Positions 28,979-37,218 of a DNA stretch of 64,000 nucleotides are shown here, piece by piece. Each line of letters begins with the position of its first letter. Within the stretch, counting starts at the first letter, position 1. Made by a program: the position numbers and the translations under genes. The notes beneath the pieces are model-generated. The model did not search any database, was not told the DNA's origin, and worked only from the letters and a program-made list of their open reading frames with translations. Source of the stretch: Pararhizobium antarcticum (GTDB lineage: Bacteria > Pseudomonadota > Alphaproteobacteria > Rhizobiales > Rhizobiaceae); contig NZ_LSRP01000080.1 in NCBI RefSeq assembly GCF_001885585.1, positions 1-64,000 of the forward strand. Reading direction: 5' to 3'.

Positions 28979-30018
28979 TGTATCCCTTTCAGGCAAACCG
29001 CGACGCTTGCTGCCGTATCCCGCCAGCCCGGAAGAGCCGCGCCGACTTCTGCAGCAGCATCGGCAAATTGCCGCCTTAGACGGGGGTTGATGATGAACTC
29101 GCGCAAGGCCCCTGCAAATGCATCGACATCATCGACCGCAACAAGGATACCGGCCTGCGGCGGCACCACATCGGGCACGGCCCCCGCATGGCAGGCGACA
29201 ATCGGCAAGCCTTGCGCCAGAGCTTCCGCAAACACCATGCCATAACCCTCGTAGCGACTGGCCAGCGCAAAGATGTCAGCCGTTTCCAGCTTCGCCGGCA
29301 CATCGCTCACTTCACCGCAGAGCGTCACGCGTTCGCCCAGACCAAGCCGCCTGATCTGATCGTCCAGCGCGCCTGCGGTGGCGGGATCCAGCGATCGGTT
29401 GCCGATGATGCTTGCGCGCCATGGCAGATGCTTAAGCGTGTGAAGAGCGTTGATCAGAACGTCGTGGCCTTTGCGCTTGGTCAGCGTGCCGACGCTGACG
29501 ATGTGCACAGGATCATTGCCGCCGGCAGCAAGAGTTCGCTGATCCGTACCGGGCAAGGCAATGGTAATGTCAGCAGATGCAACGCCGTAGGATGATGACA
29601 GCGTGCGGGCCGTCTCCGGAGACGTCACGACCACATGGCGCACGAAGCGCAGCGCCTCACGCTCGCTCGCCCGCAGGACGCCAGCGAGATCGGCAGGAGT
29701 TCCGGTCTCCAGCGCGAGAGGATGATGCACGAGCGCAACGATGCGCAGACGCGAGGCCTCACGCTTTGCCCATTGGTTCATCGCCCCGAAGGCGAGCCCG
29801 TCGATCATGACCAGAGCACCGTCAGGCAGGGCAGACAACCGCCCTTCCGCCTCGGCCAGAACATCCGCCCGTGGCACCGGGAAGCCGTCACCCAGACCGG
29901 CAAATTCCACCTGCCACCCCAGTATTTCCAGCTCCCGGATCAGACGCCGGTCATAGCCATAACCGCCGGTCTTGAGTTCAAGCTGGCCGGGATAGGCAAA
30001 GACAAGCCGGTTTTTCAA
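28975..30018 (-). CDS. Family 4 glycosyltransferase (GT-B fold)
   Basis: 347 residues. The C-terminal half carries the GT4 hallmarks: VSVGTLTKRKGHDVLINAL, then ADIFALASRYEGYGMVFAEA with the E-x7-E-type nucleotide-sugar motif, and ALAQGLPIVAC. The N-terminus (GGYGYDRRLIRELEILGW) is the usual acceptor-side domain. It starts with a TTG that overlaps the TGA of the PTPS-like gene (TTTGA). No signal or membrane anchor is visible, so it acts in the cytoplasm. Given its position it may glycosylate the product of the RibA/RibD/PTPS-like enzymes; pteridine glycosyltransferases are known in cyanobacteria. Confidence 0.85.
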   Translation of the reverse strand: MKNRLVFAYPGQLELKTGGYGYDRRLIRELEILGWQVEFAGLGDGFPVPRADVLAEAEGRLSALPDGALVMIDGLAFGAMNQWAKREASRLRIVALVHHPLALETGTPADLAGVLRASEREALRFVRHVVVTSPETARTLSSSYGVASADITIALPGTDQRTLAAGGNDPVHIVSVGTLTKRKGHDVLINALHTLKHLPWRASIIGNRSLDPATAGALDDQIRRLGLGERVTLCGEVSDVPAKLETADIFALASRYEGYGMVFAEALAQGLPIVACHAGAVPDVVPPQAGILVAVDDVDAFAGALREFIINPRLRRQFADAAAEVGAALPGWRDTAASVAVCLKGIQ

Positions 30019-30413
30019 AGGTCGGCCTCATACCAGCCACGCGCCGCATGGCTTTCATGCAAGAGAACACGAAGCCGGCAAATGCGCGCGCTGCCAGGCC
30101 CGAGTTTCTTTTCGGAGACGGCCTTGGCCAACTGGTCGAAGATATGCTTGGCGATGACTTCCGTGGTTGAAATCCGCCCCTTGAAAATCTCCACTTCATC
30201 GAGGTTCTGGTAGTTCAGGGGCTTCAGGGTCTCGGCAAGGATCGTCGTGGCGAGACCAATATCGACGGCCAGCCCGTCTTCGTCGACATCGCGGGTGAAG
30301 AAGGCAGCATCAACCACGAAGGTTGCGCCATGCATGCCCTGGGCAGGGCCGAAAACGGGTCGCGGCAAGCTGTGGGCGATCATGATGTGATCACGGACTT
30401 CGACGGCAAACAT
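30015..30413 (-). CDS. 6-pyruvoyl-tetrahydropterin synthase/QueD-fold protein with altered active site
   Basis: 132 residues from the ATG at 30413, which has AAGGA well spaced; a TTG at 30419 is also in frame. The fold is recognisable: an IMIAHSLPRP segment aligns with FEAAHRLP, VDIGLATTILAETLKPLN with the D-F-x-x-L-K region, and STTEVIAKHIFDQL with the conserved TSEVLAKWIWDQL block. Key residues differ. The catalytic Cys of C-x3-HGH is replaced (PAQGMHGATF), HGH is HGA, so one zinc ligand is lost, and the L-D-H triad segment is L-N-Y. It may have a new activity or only bind a pterin. It sits between the dehydrogenase and glycosyltransferase genes. Confidence 0.8.
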   Translation of the reverse strand: MFAVEVRDHIMIAHSLPRPVFGPAQGMHGATFVVDAAFFTRDVDEDGLAVDIGLATTILAETLKPLNYQNLDEVEIFKGRISTTEVIAKHIFDQLAKAVSEKKLGPGSARICRLRVLLHESHAARGWYEADL

Positions 30414-30425
30414 GGGCAATCCTTG

Positions 30426-31430
30426 TCAGTAGCGCACGCGATGACAGAGCGTGGAGGTTGAATGGAGGATACGTGGATAGATGTCTTGCAGATCAGAAAA
30501 AGCGGTTTCTCCTGAGATCAGCGCATCGAGGCGCGGATCGGCAAGCAGATCCAGTGCCTTGGCAAGACGGCGCGACAGTGGCCAGCGCGGCTGCTGGCTT
30601 GCGGATACGTGACCCACCTGAGAACTCTTGATCGACAGCCGTCGCGAGTGGAACGCACCTCCGAGCGACAGCGTCGCCTGGCGCTCGCCATACCAGCTGG
30701 CCTCGACGATGCGTCCCTCGAGCCCGGCATGATCGATGGCCATGGAAAGGGCTGCCGATTCGCCGGACGCGTTGACGAGGACGTCGAATTCACCTTCCAG
30801 CGCGTCTGGCGCGACAAAGGAGACGCCCAGCGCGCCAGCAAGCCTCGCACGTTCAGGATTGGGATCAACGAGCACTGTTTCCGTGCCGGGGATCCCGGCG
30901 GCCAGATGCGCCGTCAGAGCGCCCACGACACCCGAGCCGAAGACAGCCACCCGGTCGCCCGGCCGGATTTCGGCATCCCAGACGATATTGAGAGCGGTTT
31001 CCATGTTGGCTGCCAACACTGCTCTCTCGGGCGCAAGGTCCGGCGGCAAAAGAGTGAGCGCCGTCTGCGGCACTACAAAATAGTCTTGATGCGGATAAAG
31101 GCAGAAGACGCGGGCACCGACGAGTGCCGCCTCGCCTTCCATCACCTCGCCAACGGTACAATAACCGTATTTGACGGGGAAAGGAAAAACGCCGGACATG
31201 AATGGCGCACGCATCCGGTCATATTCCGATTGCGGCACTCGCCCCTCAAACACGGTTGCCTCCGTACCCCGGCTGATGCCTGAGTAGAGGCTGCGCACCA
31301 GAACATCGCCATCGCGCAAGGCGGGAAGTGTTTCTTCCTCGATGCGGCATTGGCCAAGCGCGGTGAACCACAGGGCGCGCGCTACGCCCCCATTGCCGGA
31401 TATGTCAGTTATCTGCGTGGAAACAATCAT
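30426..31430 (-). CDS. Medium-chain dehydrogenase/reductase, BchC-like (zinc-independent)
   Basis: 334 residues. The Rossmann motif is GDRVAVFGSGVVGALTAHLA (about 155-175) with the acidic residue in VLVDPNPERA suggesting NAD(H). The catalytic zinc Cys of alcohol dehydrogenases (CGTD) is replaced in YSGISRGTEATVFEGRVP. The S-G-I-S-x-G-T-E pattern resembles BchC, the hydroxyethyl-bacteriochlorophyllide dehydrogenase, and related enzymes. It is the first gene of the four-gene minus-strand operon and diverges from the GTP cyclohydrolase II gene across 175 bp. It may oxidise a side-chain alcohol of the island's product. Confidence 0.85.
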   Translation of the reverse strand: MIVSTQITDISGNGGVARALWFTALGQCRIEEETLPALRDGDVLVRSLYSGISRGTEATVFEGRVPQSEYDRMRAPFMSGVFPFPVKYGYCTVGEVMEGEAALVGARVFCLYPHQDYFVVPQTALTLLPPDLAPERAVLAANMETALNIVWDAEIRPGDRVAVFGSGVVGALTAHLAAGIPGTETVLVDPNPERARLAGALGVSFVAPDALEGEFDVLVNASGESAALSMAIDHAGLEGRIVEASWYGERQATLSLGGAFHSRRLSIKSSQVGHVSASQQPRWPLSRRLAKALDLLADPRLDALISGETAFSDLQDIYPRILHSTSTLCHRVRY

Positions 31431-31605
31431 GGCTCTTCCGATTTTGACAGATCAAGGCGGTGGGATACGACAGAGTTCGGCAGCCTACCTAGTGCAGCCA
31501 ATCGAAATAGCCTGCCAATTCGGCATCACTTTAAATTTATGTTCCGTTGGCAATCCGTTGTCTTTTGCCAGTCGTAGCGCCACCTAAGCAGTCAAGGAGG
31601 CCATC

Positions 31606-32712
31606 ATGACGTCTAAAAGCCCATTTGCCATCGACTTTTCCAATGCCGCCGTTGAGGTAGAACGCGCCGTTTCCGAGTTGCGGTTCGGTCGGCCTGTCCT
31701 GTTCGAGGAAGACCAGCAGAGCCTGGCCGTGCTGGCGCTTGATGCCGTGACACCGGCACTCTACGAACAATTCGCGAGCGTTGTCGAAGGATCGCACCGA
31801 CTGTTGCTGACCCGGCAGCGCGCCAATCGGCTGGGTATTAAGACAATGACGGATGTCACTGTCCCTCTGGCTGACGTCAGTTTCGATGAGGCATCCCGGC
31901 TTTCCTATTCGCTGGATTCCAAGCGCCCGGGGCGCTGGACGTCCGCGGGAAGTCTTGAATCAAGTTCGGCTGAACTTGCCAGGACCGCGCTTCTTTTGCC
32001 AGCCATGATCATTGCCGACGTGACGCAGACAAAATCGCTGTTCAGTGCGTGCTGCAGTCTTCACGCGTCCCGGCTTTATCAGACAGGTGGCGCGCGCCAG
32101 GAGTTTCAGCAGGTTGTGCGCACGCGCGTCCCGTTGAAAGACCATGGCGATTGCGAGTTTGTTGTTTTTCGCGGTGGACTTGCGCAGAAGGACCAGGTCG
32201 CGATCGTCGTTGGAAAACCGGATGTTACCAAGCCGGTGCCGATCCGGGTGCATTCCTCCTGCATCACCGGTGATCTCTGTGGCTCTTTGAAATGCGATTG
32301 CGGCGACCAGTTGCGCAACGGGCTTGACCTGCTGAAGCAGGCCGGCGGTGGCGTGTTGGTCTACCTCGACCAGGAAGGGCGCGGCACGGGAATCGGCGCC
32401 AAGATGCGCGCCTATGGCTATCAGCATCTCGGTCTCGATACGATCGATGCGGATGCCGAGCTTGGGCTCGCAGAAGACCACCGCCGCTACGACGCAGCCT
32501 TGGCCATTCTCCGGCTTCTGTCGATTCCGGAAGTGGTTGTCTTTACCAACAACCCCACAAAGATATCGGCGCTGCGCGACGGCGGGATCATCGTGCATTC
32601 CCGCACGGCAGTGACCGGTCGGGTGACGAGTGAAAACGAAAATTATCTGCGCACCAAGACACTGCGCGCCGGCCATATGTTGGATCTCGATACGCTTGTC
32701 GCTGCCGAATAA
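31606..32712 (+). CDS. ribA: GTP cyclohydrolase II with degenerate DHBP-synthase-like N-terminal domain
   Basis: 368 residues. The C-terminal ~200 residues are GTP cyclohydrolase II: zinc ligands in SSCITGDLCGSLKCDCGDQL (C-x10-C-x-C) and substrate loop DQEGRGTGIGAKM. It opens GTP to the diaminopyrimidine precursor of riboflavin. The N-terminal ~160 residues align loosely with DHBP synthase (RAVSELRFGRPVLFEEDQQS, then HRLLLTRQRANRLGI), but the acidic metal/substrate motif DDEDRENEGD is missing, so that half is probably inactive. AAGGAGG precedes the ATG. Clustering with RibD-C and PTPS-like genes suggests a dedicated pathway rather than housekeeping riboflavin synthesis, which normally uses other loci. 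Confidence 0.9.
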   Translation: MTSKSPFAIDFSNAAVEVERAVSELRFGRPVLFEEDQQSLAVLALDAVTPALYEQFASVVEGSHRLLLTRQRANRLGIKTMTDVTVPLADVSFDEASRLSYSLDSKRPGRWTSAGSLESSSAELARTALLLPAMIIADVTQTKSLFSACCSLHASRLYQTGGARQEFQQVVRTRVPLKDHGDCEFVVFRGGLAQKDQVAIVVGKPDVTKPVPIRVHSSCITGDLCGSLKCDCGDQLRNGLDLLKQAGGGVLVYLDQEGRGTGIGAKMRAYGYQHLGLDTIDADAELGLAEDHRRYDAALAILRLLSIPEVVVFTNNPTKISALRDGGIIVHSRTAVTGRVTSENENYLRTKTLRAGHMLDLDTLVAAE

Positions 32713-32741
32713 GCGCGGCGCGGCGCGCAGGAGAAGAGCCC

Positions 32742-33539
32742 ATGGCAGAAATTGATGAAAGGCGCGCGGGAGCGGCAGGACCGTCTGGCCAAAACGCATC
32801 GGCAACATTCGGGGAACTGCGCGCCAACACCAGCAAGGTGCTGGCCGGCGTCTATCTTGCTTCTGCCCTTGTCTGGTGGCTTGCAGCAGCAAGCCTGCCG
32901 ATGGAGGCCCATATCCCTGTCATCGCCGGCGGTGTCCTTGCGGTGATATTTGCTTTCGTGTTTCTGGGCCTCCCACATCACCGCCACCCCCGCTTTGGCT
33001 ATGCCAATCTCGTCACGGCAATGCGCGCCGGACTCATCAGCCTGGTGGGTGCGGTGGTGCTGTTTTCCGATGCTTTCGGCGAGAACCAGATTGATCGTAT
33101 GGTTTGGGCCACAGCGGCCGCGGTCGCTTTCGCACTTTCGCTGGACGGCGTCGATGGTTACCTCGCCCGGCGCTATCGCCAGCAGTCAATGTTCGGCGCA
33201 CGATTCGACATGGAGTTGGATGCTTTCCTCATCCTGATCCTTTCGATTGCGGCCACCGTGCTTGGCAAAGCGGGTGCGTGGGTATTGCTGATTGGCATGC
33301 TGCGTTATGTCTTCGTTGCCGCACAGTGGTTCTTGCCCTGGCTGCGGAATGCGTTGCCAGCATCCTTTCGGCGCAAATCGATATGCGTCGTTCAGGTTGC
33401 CGCGCTGTGTGCCGTCATGCTGCCCTTCTTGACGCAGCCTTTTTCTGGAATTCTGTGCGGTGTGGCGCTTTGTCTGCTGGTCTACTCTTTCGCCGTTGAC
33501 ATCCTGTACCTGGCGGCGGCCCGCGGAGCAAAAGCATGA
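32742..33539 (+). CDS. CDP-alcohol phosphatidyltransferase family membrane protein
   Basis: 265 residues with about six membrane helices. The family motif D-x2-D-G-x2-A-R-x8-G-x3-D-x3-D is complete: DGVDGYLARRYRQQSM then FGARFDMELDAF (about 132-157). Such enzymes move a phospho-alcohol from CDP-alcohol to an acceptor at the inner membrane, as in phospholipid or inositol-lipid synthesis. AGGAG precedes the ATG 29 nt after the cyclohydrolase gene. Its stop overlaps the start of the FkbM gene (ATGA). Substrates cannot be inferred beyond the class. Confidence 0.9.
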   Translation: MAEIDERRAGAAGPSGQNASATFGELRANTSKVLAGVYLASALVWWLAAASLPMEAHIPVIAGGVLAVIFAFVFLGLPHHRHPRFGYANLVTAMRAGLISLVGAVVLFSDAFGENQIDRMVWATAAAVAFALSLDGVDGYLARRYRQQSMFGARFDMELDAFLILILSIAATVLGKAGAWVLLIGMLRYVFVAAQWFLPWLRNALPASFRRKSICVVQVAALCAVMLPFLTQPFSGILCGVALCLLVYSFAVDILYLAAARGAKA

Positions 33540-34282
33540 GCAGATCCGTCGCAACCTCGCTTGGCATGGCCCGTTCACTGGCGATCTATTATGGCCTGCC
33601 CTGGCGGCGCACACGGTTGAAGCTTTTCTATGCCCAGCTCATACGGCCCGGCGATCTGGTGTTCGACATCGGTGCCCATGTGGGAAGTCGCAGCCGAACG
33701 TTGCTGTCGCTGGGTGCCCGTGTCGTTGCCATCGAGCCTCAGCCTGCCTTCGCCGACTTCATCGAGAAGCACTTTTCGCGCGAACTGGAAGGTTTTGAGC
33801 GAGTCGCCGTTGGCTGTCAAACCGGCGAAATCGAACTGCATATCTCGAGCCGCCATCCGACCGTGACGAGTATTTCCACCGATTTCCTCACCAGAGCCAA
33901 AACCGCCCAGGGCTTTGAAGCCGTCACGTGGGACCAGACCATCAAGGTACCGATGGTGACGCTGGATGACCTGATCCGCAAATATGGCTGCCCGGCTTTT
34001 TGCAAGATCGATGTGGAGGGTGCCGAGGCCGACATCATCAGGGGGGCCTCACAGGCGATTCCCTTGATTGCCTTTGAATATCTTCCGCCGATGCCGGACC
34101 TCAGCCTGCAGGCGCTGGATGCCATCGAATGCCTGGGGGACTACCGATATAACCGTGTGGTGGGCGAGCAGCATCATTTCGTGCATGCACAATGGCTGAC
34201 AGCGCCGAAGCTACGCGAAGTTCTGGCCGCCTTGCCGGCTTCCGAACCGTCCGGCGACATTTACGCACGGCTTTCGTCGTGA
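33536..34282 (+). CDS. FkbM-family SAM-dependent methyltransferase
   Basis: 248 residues. Motif I is LVFDIGAHVGSRSRTLLSLG, followed by VVAIEPQPAFADFI. The FkbM signature block FCKIDVEGAEADIIRGA is present near 155-172. FkbM enzymes usually O-methylate sugars or polyketides. It is translationally coupled to the CDP-alcohol phosphatidyltransferase gene. Its last 22 nt overlap the end of the convergent flippase-like gene. Its target may be the glycan or head group made by this island. Confidence 0.88.
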   Translation: MSRSVATSLGMARSLAIYYGLPWRRTRLKLFYAQLIRPGDLVFDIGAHVGSRSRTLLSLGARVVAIEPQPAFADFIEKHFSRELEGFERVAVGCQTGEIELHISSRHPTVTSISTDFLTRAKTAQGFEAVTWDQTIKVPMVTLDDLIRKYGCPAFCKIDVEGAEADIIRGASQAIPLIAFEYLPPMPDLSLQALDAIECLGDYRYNRVVGEQHHFVHAQWLTAPKLREVLAALPASEPSGDIYARLSS

Positions 34283-35223
34283 CCAGCATGCTTGTCCTCA
34301 TCAGCGTGCTGGGCAAGCTGTTGTCGAACACGGCTTCCGGGCCAGCCTCCAATCAACAGGAGGATGACAAGACCGGGTATCGCTCCGACCAGCGCCAGTG
34401 CCCCGTAGACAAGACTTGCCGCAACGCCATCGGCAGCGCTGAGGCCGGCAATCGGCCAAAGCGCGGCGGCGGCGGCTTCGCGTGTACCCCAACCGCCAAG
34501 GCCGGTTGGAATGAGCATGACAAGCAGACTGGCCGGGACAATCGTGAGCGCGCCAACCGGGGGCAACGGCGCGCCAACAGCATGGGCGGTCAGCATGAAG
34601 AGCCCGACATAGGCGAGCATCACGGTGACGCTGAGGGCCGCCTGCACAGCCCAGGCATAGCGGCTGACGAAAACGGCGTGAAGCTCCATGCCCAGACCCT
34701 GGTAGCGTTTGGCGACCAGAACCAGAGCGACAATCAGGCCCGCAAGGATAGCCGTCACAGGCAACAGGATGCCGCCGGGTATCTGGGCCTGTCCCGGCAG
34801 GAAGCGCCAGAAGAACAGGCCAACGGCAAAAAAAGCGAAGAAAGACATCTGTCCCGACAGCCGCTCGAAGACAACGGTCTTTGCCGAACGCTTCAGCCCA
34901 CCGGGGTCACCATCGCGCAGGCGGAAGGCGCGCAGCGCATCACCCGCAACACCACCCGGCGCCAGCTGGTTGACGGCAGTTGCCACGTAGTATTCACGGA
35001 CAGCCTGCAGGCGCGACATGGGGAAGGACAGTCGTGCGGCAGTAAAGTGCCAACGGGCGGCGGAAACGACAATCTGCACCTGTACAAGCAACAGGCCGGC
35101 CATGACATGACCCAGCGACACTTCGTCAAGCGCCGACAGAACCGCGCCAAGATCCACCAGCAGCAGCAGTGCAGCGACAAGGCCGATCAAAAGAAGGCTG
35201 GCAGCAAGTCGGGCAAGCAGCAA
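34261..35223 (-). CDS. Flippase-like / lysylphosphatidylglycerol-synthase TM-domain protein
   Basis: About 320 residues, eight or so membrane helices. Family marks are NQLAPGGVAGDALRAFRL and the late loop PTGLGGWGTREAAAAALWP, which correspond to the conserved motifs of LPG_synthase_TM/UPF0104/AglD-like proteins. No catalytic LPG-synthase domain follows, so a lipid or glycolipid translocation role is more likely than lysyl transfer. The open frame extends to 35622, but that overlaps the divergent sulfatase gene. I chose the TTG at 35223 with GAAAGG about 8 nt upstream; no better in-frame start exists before the first helix. Start confidence is modest. Confidence 0.78.
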   Translation of the reverse strand: MLLARLAASLLLIGLVAALLLLVDLGAVLSALDEVSLGHVMAGLLLVQVQIVVSAARWHFTAARLSFPMSRLQAVREYYVATAVNQLAPGGVAGDALRAFRLRDGDPGGLKRSAKTVVFERLSGQMSFFAFFAVGLFFWRFLPGQAQIPGGILLPVTAILAGLIVALVLVAKRYQGLGMELHAVFVSRYAWAVQAALSVTVMLAYVGLFMLTAHAVGAPLPPVGALTIVPASLLVMLIPTGLGGWGTREAAAAALWPIAGLSAADGVAASLVYGALALVGAIPGLVILLLIGGWPGSRVRQQLAQHADEDKHAGHDESRA

Positions 35224-35320
35224 GATGGTAGCCTTTCGGGCCTGGCGCAGCCGAGCAGCCAGCGGAAAAACACGACATTTGAGCGTCTCTACGCAGCAAA
35301 TACACCAATGGACCGGATCG

Positions 35321-36964
35321 ATGTTTAAACAGAACGCACGGCAAGCAGTTCCCGGACGGTCTTGGGCACAGATCCTGTGGTTCATTCTCGTTGTATGTGT
35401 CTCCAGCGCGATCCTCAACCTGCCCCAACATCCGAATGGGCTCGGTGTCGATGCCTTTCTCCGGATCCCGCTGGAGGTCGTCCTTCTTGGCCTTCTCCTG
35501 CTGCTCATCCCGCGCCGGATGAGCACGGTCCTCATTCCCGTAGCGGTAATAACCTTCGGTGTGATCCTCTGTCTGAAGCTTGCGGATCTGGGCACGCAGA
35601 CGGCTTTCCAGCGTCCCTTCAATCCCTATCTCGATGTGAAGATGCTTCAGGATGGCTGGAACCTGTTATCGGGCACGCTTGGGACAGGCACCGCCGCGCT
35701 TGCCTGCATGGCCGTCCTCCTCGCCTTCCTCGTTACTCTCGGACTGCTGGGCCGTGGCATGCGGGGCACCACGTTGACCTCCGACAAATCGCGCCTGCTG
35801 CTTCTGCTGCCGCTTCTCCTTCTTGCAGCAGCCGGCAGTCTTGCAATTGCCAGGCCGTCACTTGTCACACACCTGCCTCTTCCCCGCTTCGAATTCAGCG
35901 CCGCACGCTATCTGTCTGCGCGCCTGAACCTGATGGCCAGAACGCTGGAGGATATGCGTCGCTTTGAGGCGGAACTTCAACACGCTGATCCGATAAAGGA
36001 ACCGCCACCGACGTTCGCGGCGGTGAGCGGCCGCGATGTGATCCTCATCTTCATTGAATCCTACGGCAGAAGCGCCATCGAAGATCCGCTCTATGCCCCG
36101 CTGATTGGACAGCGACTGAACACGGTGGCGCAACAACTGGATAGCGCCGGTTTCTCGATGGCCAGCCGCTGGATCGGATCGCCGACGGTGGCGGGCCTTA
36201 GCTGGCTTGCCCACGGCACCTTCCTGTCGGGCTTATGGGTCGACAGCCAGTCGCGCTACGACCGCCTGATGATGAGCGAGCGAACCAGTCTCAACCGGCT
36301 GTTTTCAGATGCTGGGTGGGAGAGTGTCGCCGTAATGCCGGCGATCACCATGGATTGGCCCGAGTCCGCCTGGTACGGTTATAACCAAATTCTGGCCGAA
36401 AAAGATCTCGGCTACAGGGGAAAGCCCTTCAACTGGGTCACGATGCCCGACCAGTTCACGCTATCCGCCTTTCAACGCATGGTGCGCGACAGGCCGGATC
36501 GACAGCCGGTAATGGCCGAAATCGCGCTGATTTCCAGCCATGCGCCCTGGACGCCGGTCCCACGTCCGATCAATTGGAATGACGTCGGAGACGGTTCGGT
36601 CTTCAATGAGCAGGCAACATCCGGTGAAACACCGACCGCTGTCTGGGCCGATCCGGCCAAGGTCCGGACCCACTACATCCGCACGATCGATTACTCCCTG
36701 GAAACGCTGGGCGAGTATATCAGTCGTTACGGCGACAACGCGCTGTTCCTGATCATCGGCGACCATCAGCCAGCGGCTATCGTCACCGGCGCCGACGCCT
36801 CACGCGCCGTGCCGATGCATGTGATCAGTCGCGACAGCGCCGTCGTCGACAGGTTCCGGTTGCTTGGATTTGATGACGGCCTGACGCCAACGGCCGCGAA
36901 TAGCGAGATACCGATGAGCCAGATGCGCGATCTATTGGTTCAAACCTTGAGTGCGCCAGGCTGA
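35321..36964 (+). CDS. Membrane-anchored sulfatase/LtaS-like phosphoryl-group transferase
   Basis: 547 residues from the ATG at 35321, after which the first helix (ILWFILVVCVSSAILNL) begins. About five membrane helices are followed by a periplasmic alkaline-phosphatase-superfamily domain: ILIFIESYGRSAIEDPLYAP holds the nucleophile region, GTFLSGLWVDSQSRYD and the metal site LFLIIGDHQPAAIV follow. Relatives transfer phosphoglycerol or phosphoethanolamine from phospholipids to periplasmic glycans or lipids. It diverges from the flippase-like gene. It could decorate an envelope molecule produced by the neighbouring genes; true sulfate-ester hydrolysis is less likely because no C/S-x-P-x-R motif is visible. 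Confidence 0.83.
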   Translation: MFKQNARQAVPGRSWAQILWFILVVCVSSAILNLPQHPNGLGVDAFLRIPLEVVLLGLLLLLIPRRMSTVLIPVAVITFGVILCLKLADLGTQTAFQRPFNPYLDVKMLQDGWNLLSGTLGTGTAALACMAVLLAFLVTLGLLGRGMRGTTLTSDKSRLLLLLPLLLLAAAGSLAIARPSLVTHLPLPRFEFSAARYLSARLNLMARTLEDMRRFEAELQHADPIKEPPPTFAAVSGRDVILIFIESYGRSAIEDPLYAPLIGQRLNTVAQQLDSAGFSMASRWIGSPTVAGLSWLAHGTFLSGLWVDSQSRYDRLMMSERTSLNRLFSDAGWESVAVMPAITMDWPESAWYGYNQILAEKDLGYRGKPFNWVTMPDQFTLSAFQRMVRDRPDRQPVMAEIALISSHAPWTPVPRPINWNDVGDGSVFNEQATSGETPTAVWADPAKVRTHYIRTIDYSLETLGEYISRYGDNALFLIIGDHQPAAIVTGADASRAVPMHVISRDSAVVDRFRLLGFDDGLTPTAANSEIPMSQMRDLLVQTLSAPG

Positions 36965-37218
36965 TCCGGGGCGAAATGCTCGTGCCGCCATTGGCATGGT
37001 TTTGCGTCTTGGGAAGTCGAAAGACGATACGATCTCTGTTTTGGCGGTCCGCTGTATCCCCTATCGGCCAGCATTCGCGGTTGGTTCGGCGTCCGACAAA
37101 GGAAACCAGAAGCTTCTTTTAAAATTCAGAGTACGAATATATTGTGCAGCGCAGCAACTTTGCGGCGTTTGGTGCGTTGAGACTTAGGCGATTGTGCCTT
37201 TTGCCCTGGAGGCACATC

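Noticed and set aside
34192-35328. 378-codon plus-strand frame after the FkbM gene
   Set aside because: It lies opposite the flippase-like membrane protein gene, is full of Gln/Arg/Lys and has no family features.
34261-35622. Longer 453-residue version of the flippase-like protein
   Set aside because: The extra N-terminus is Cys/Arg/His-rich, non-membrane and overlaps the divergent sulfatase-like gene.
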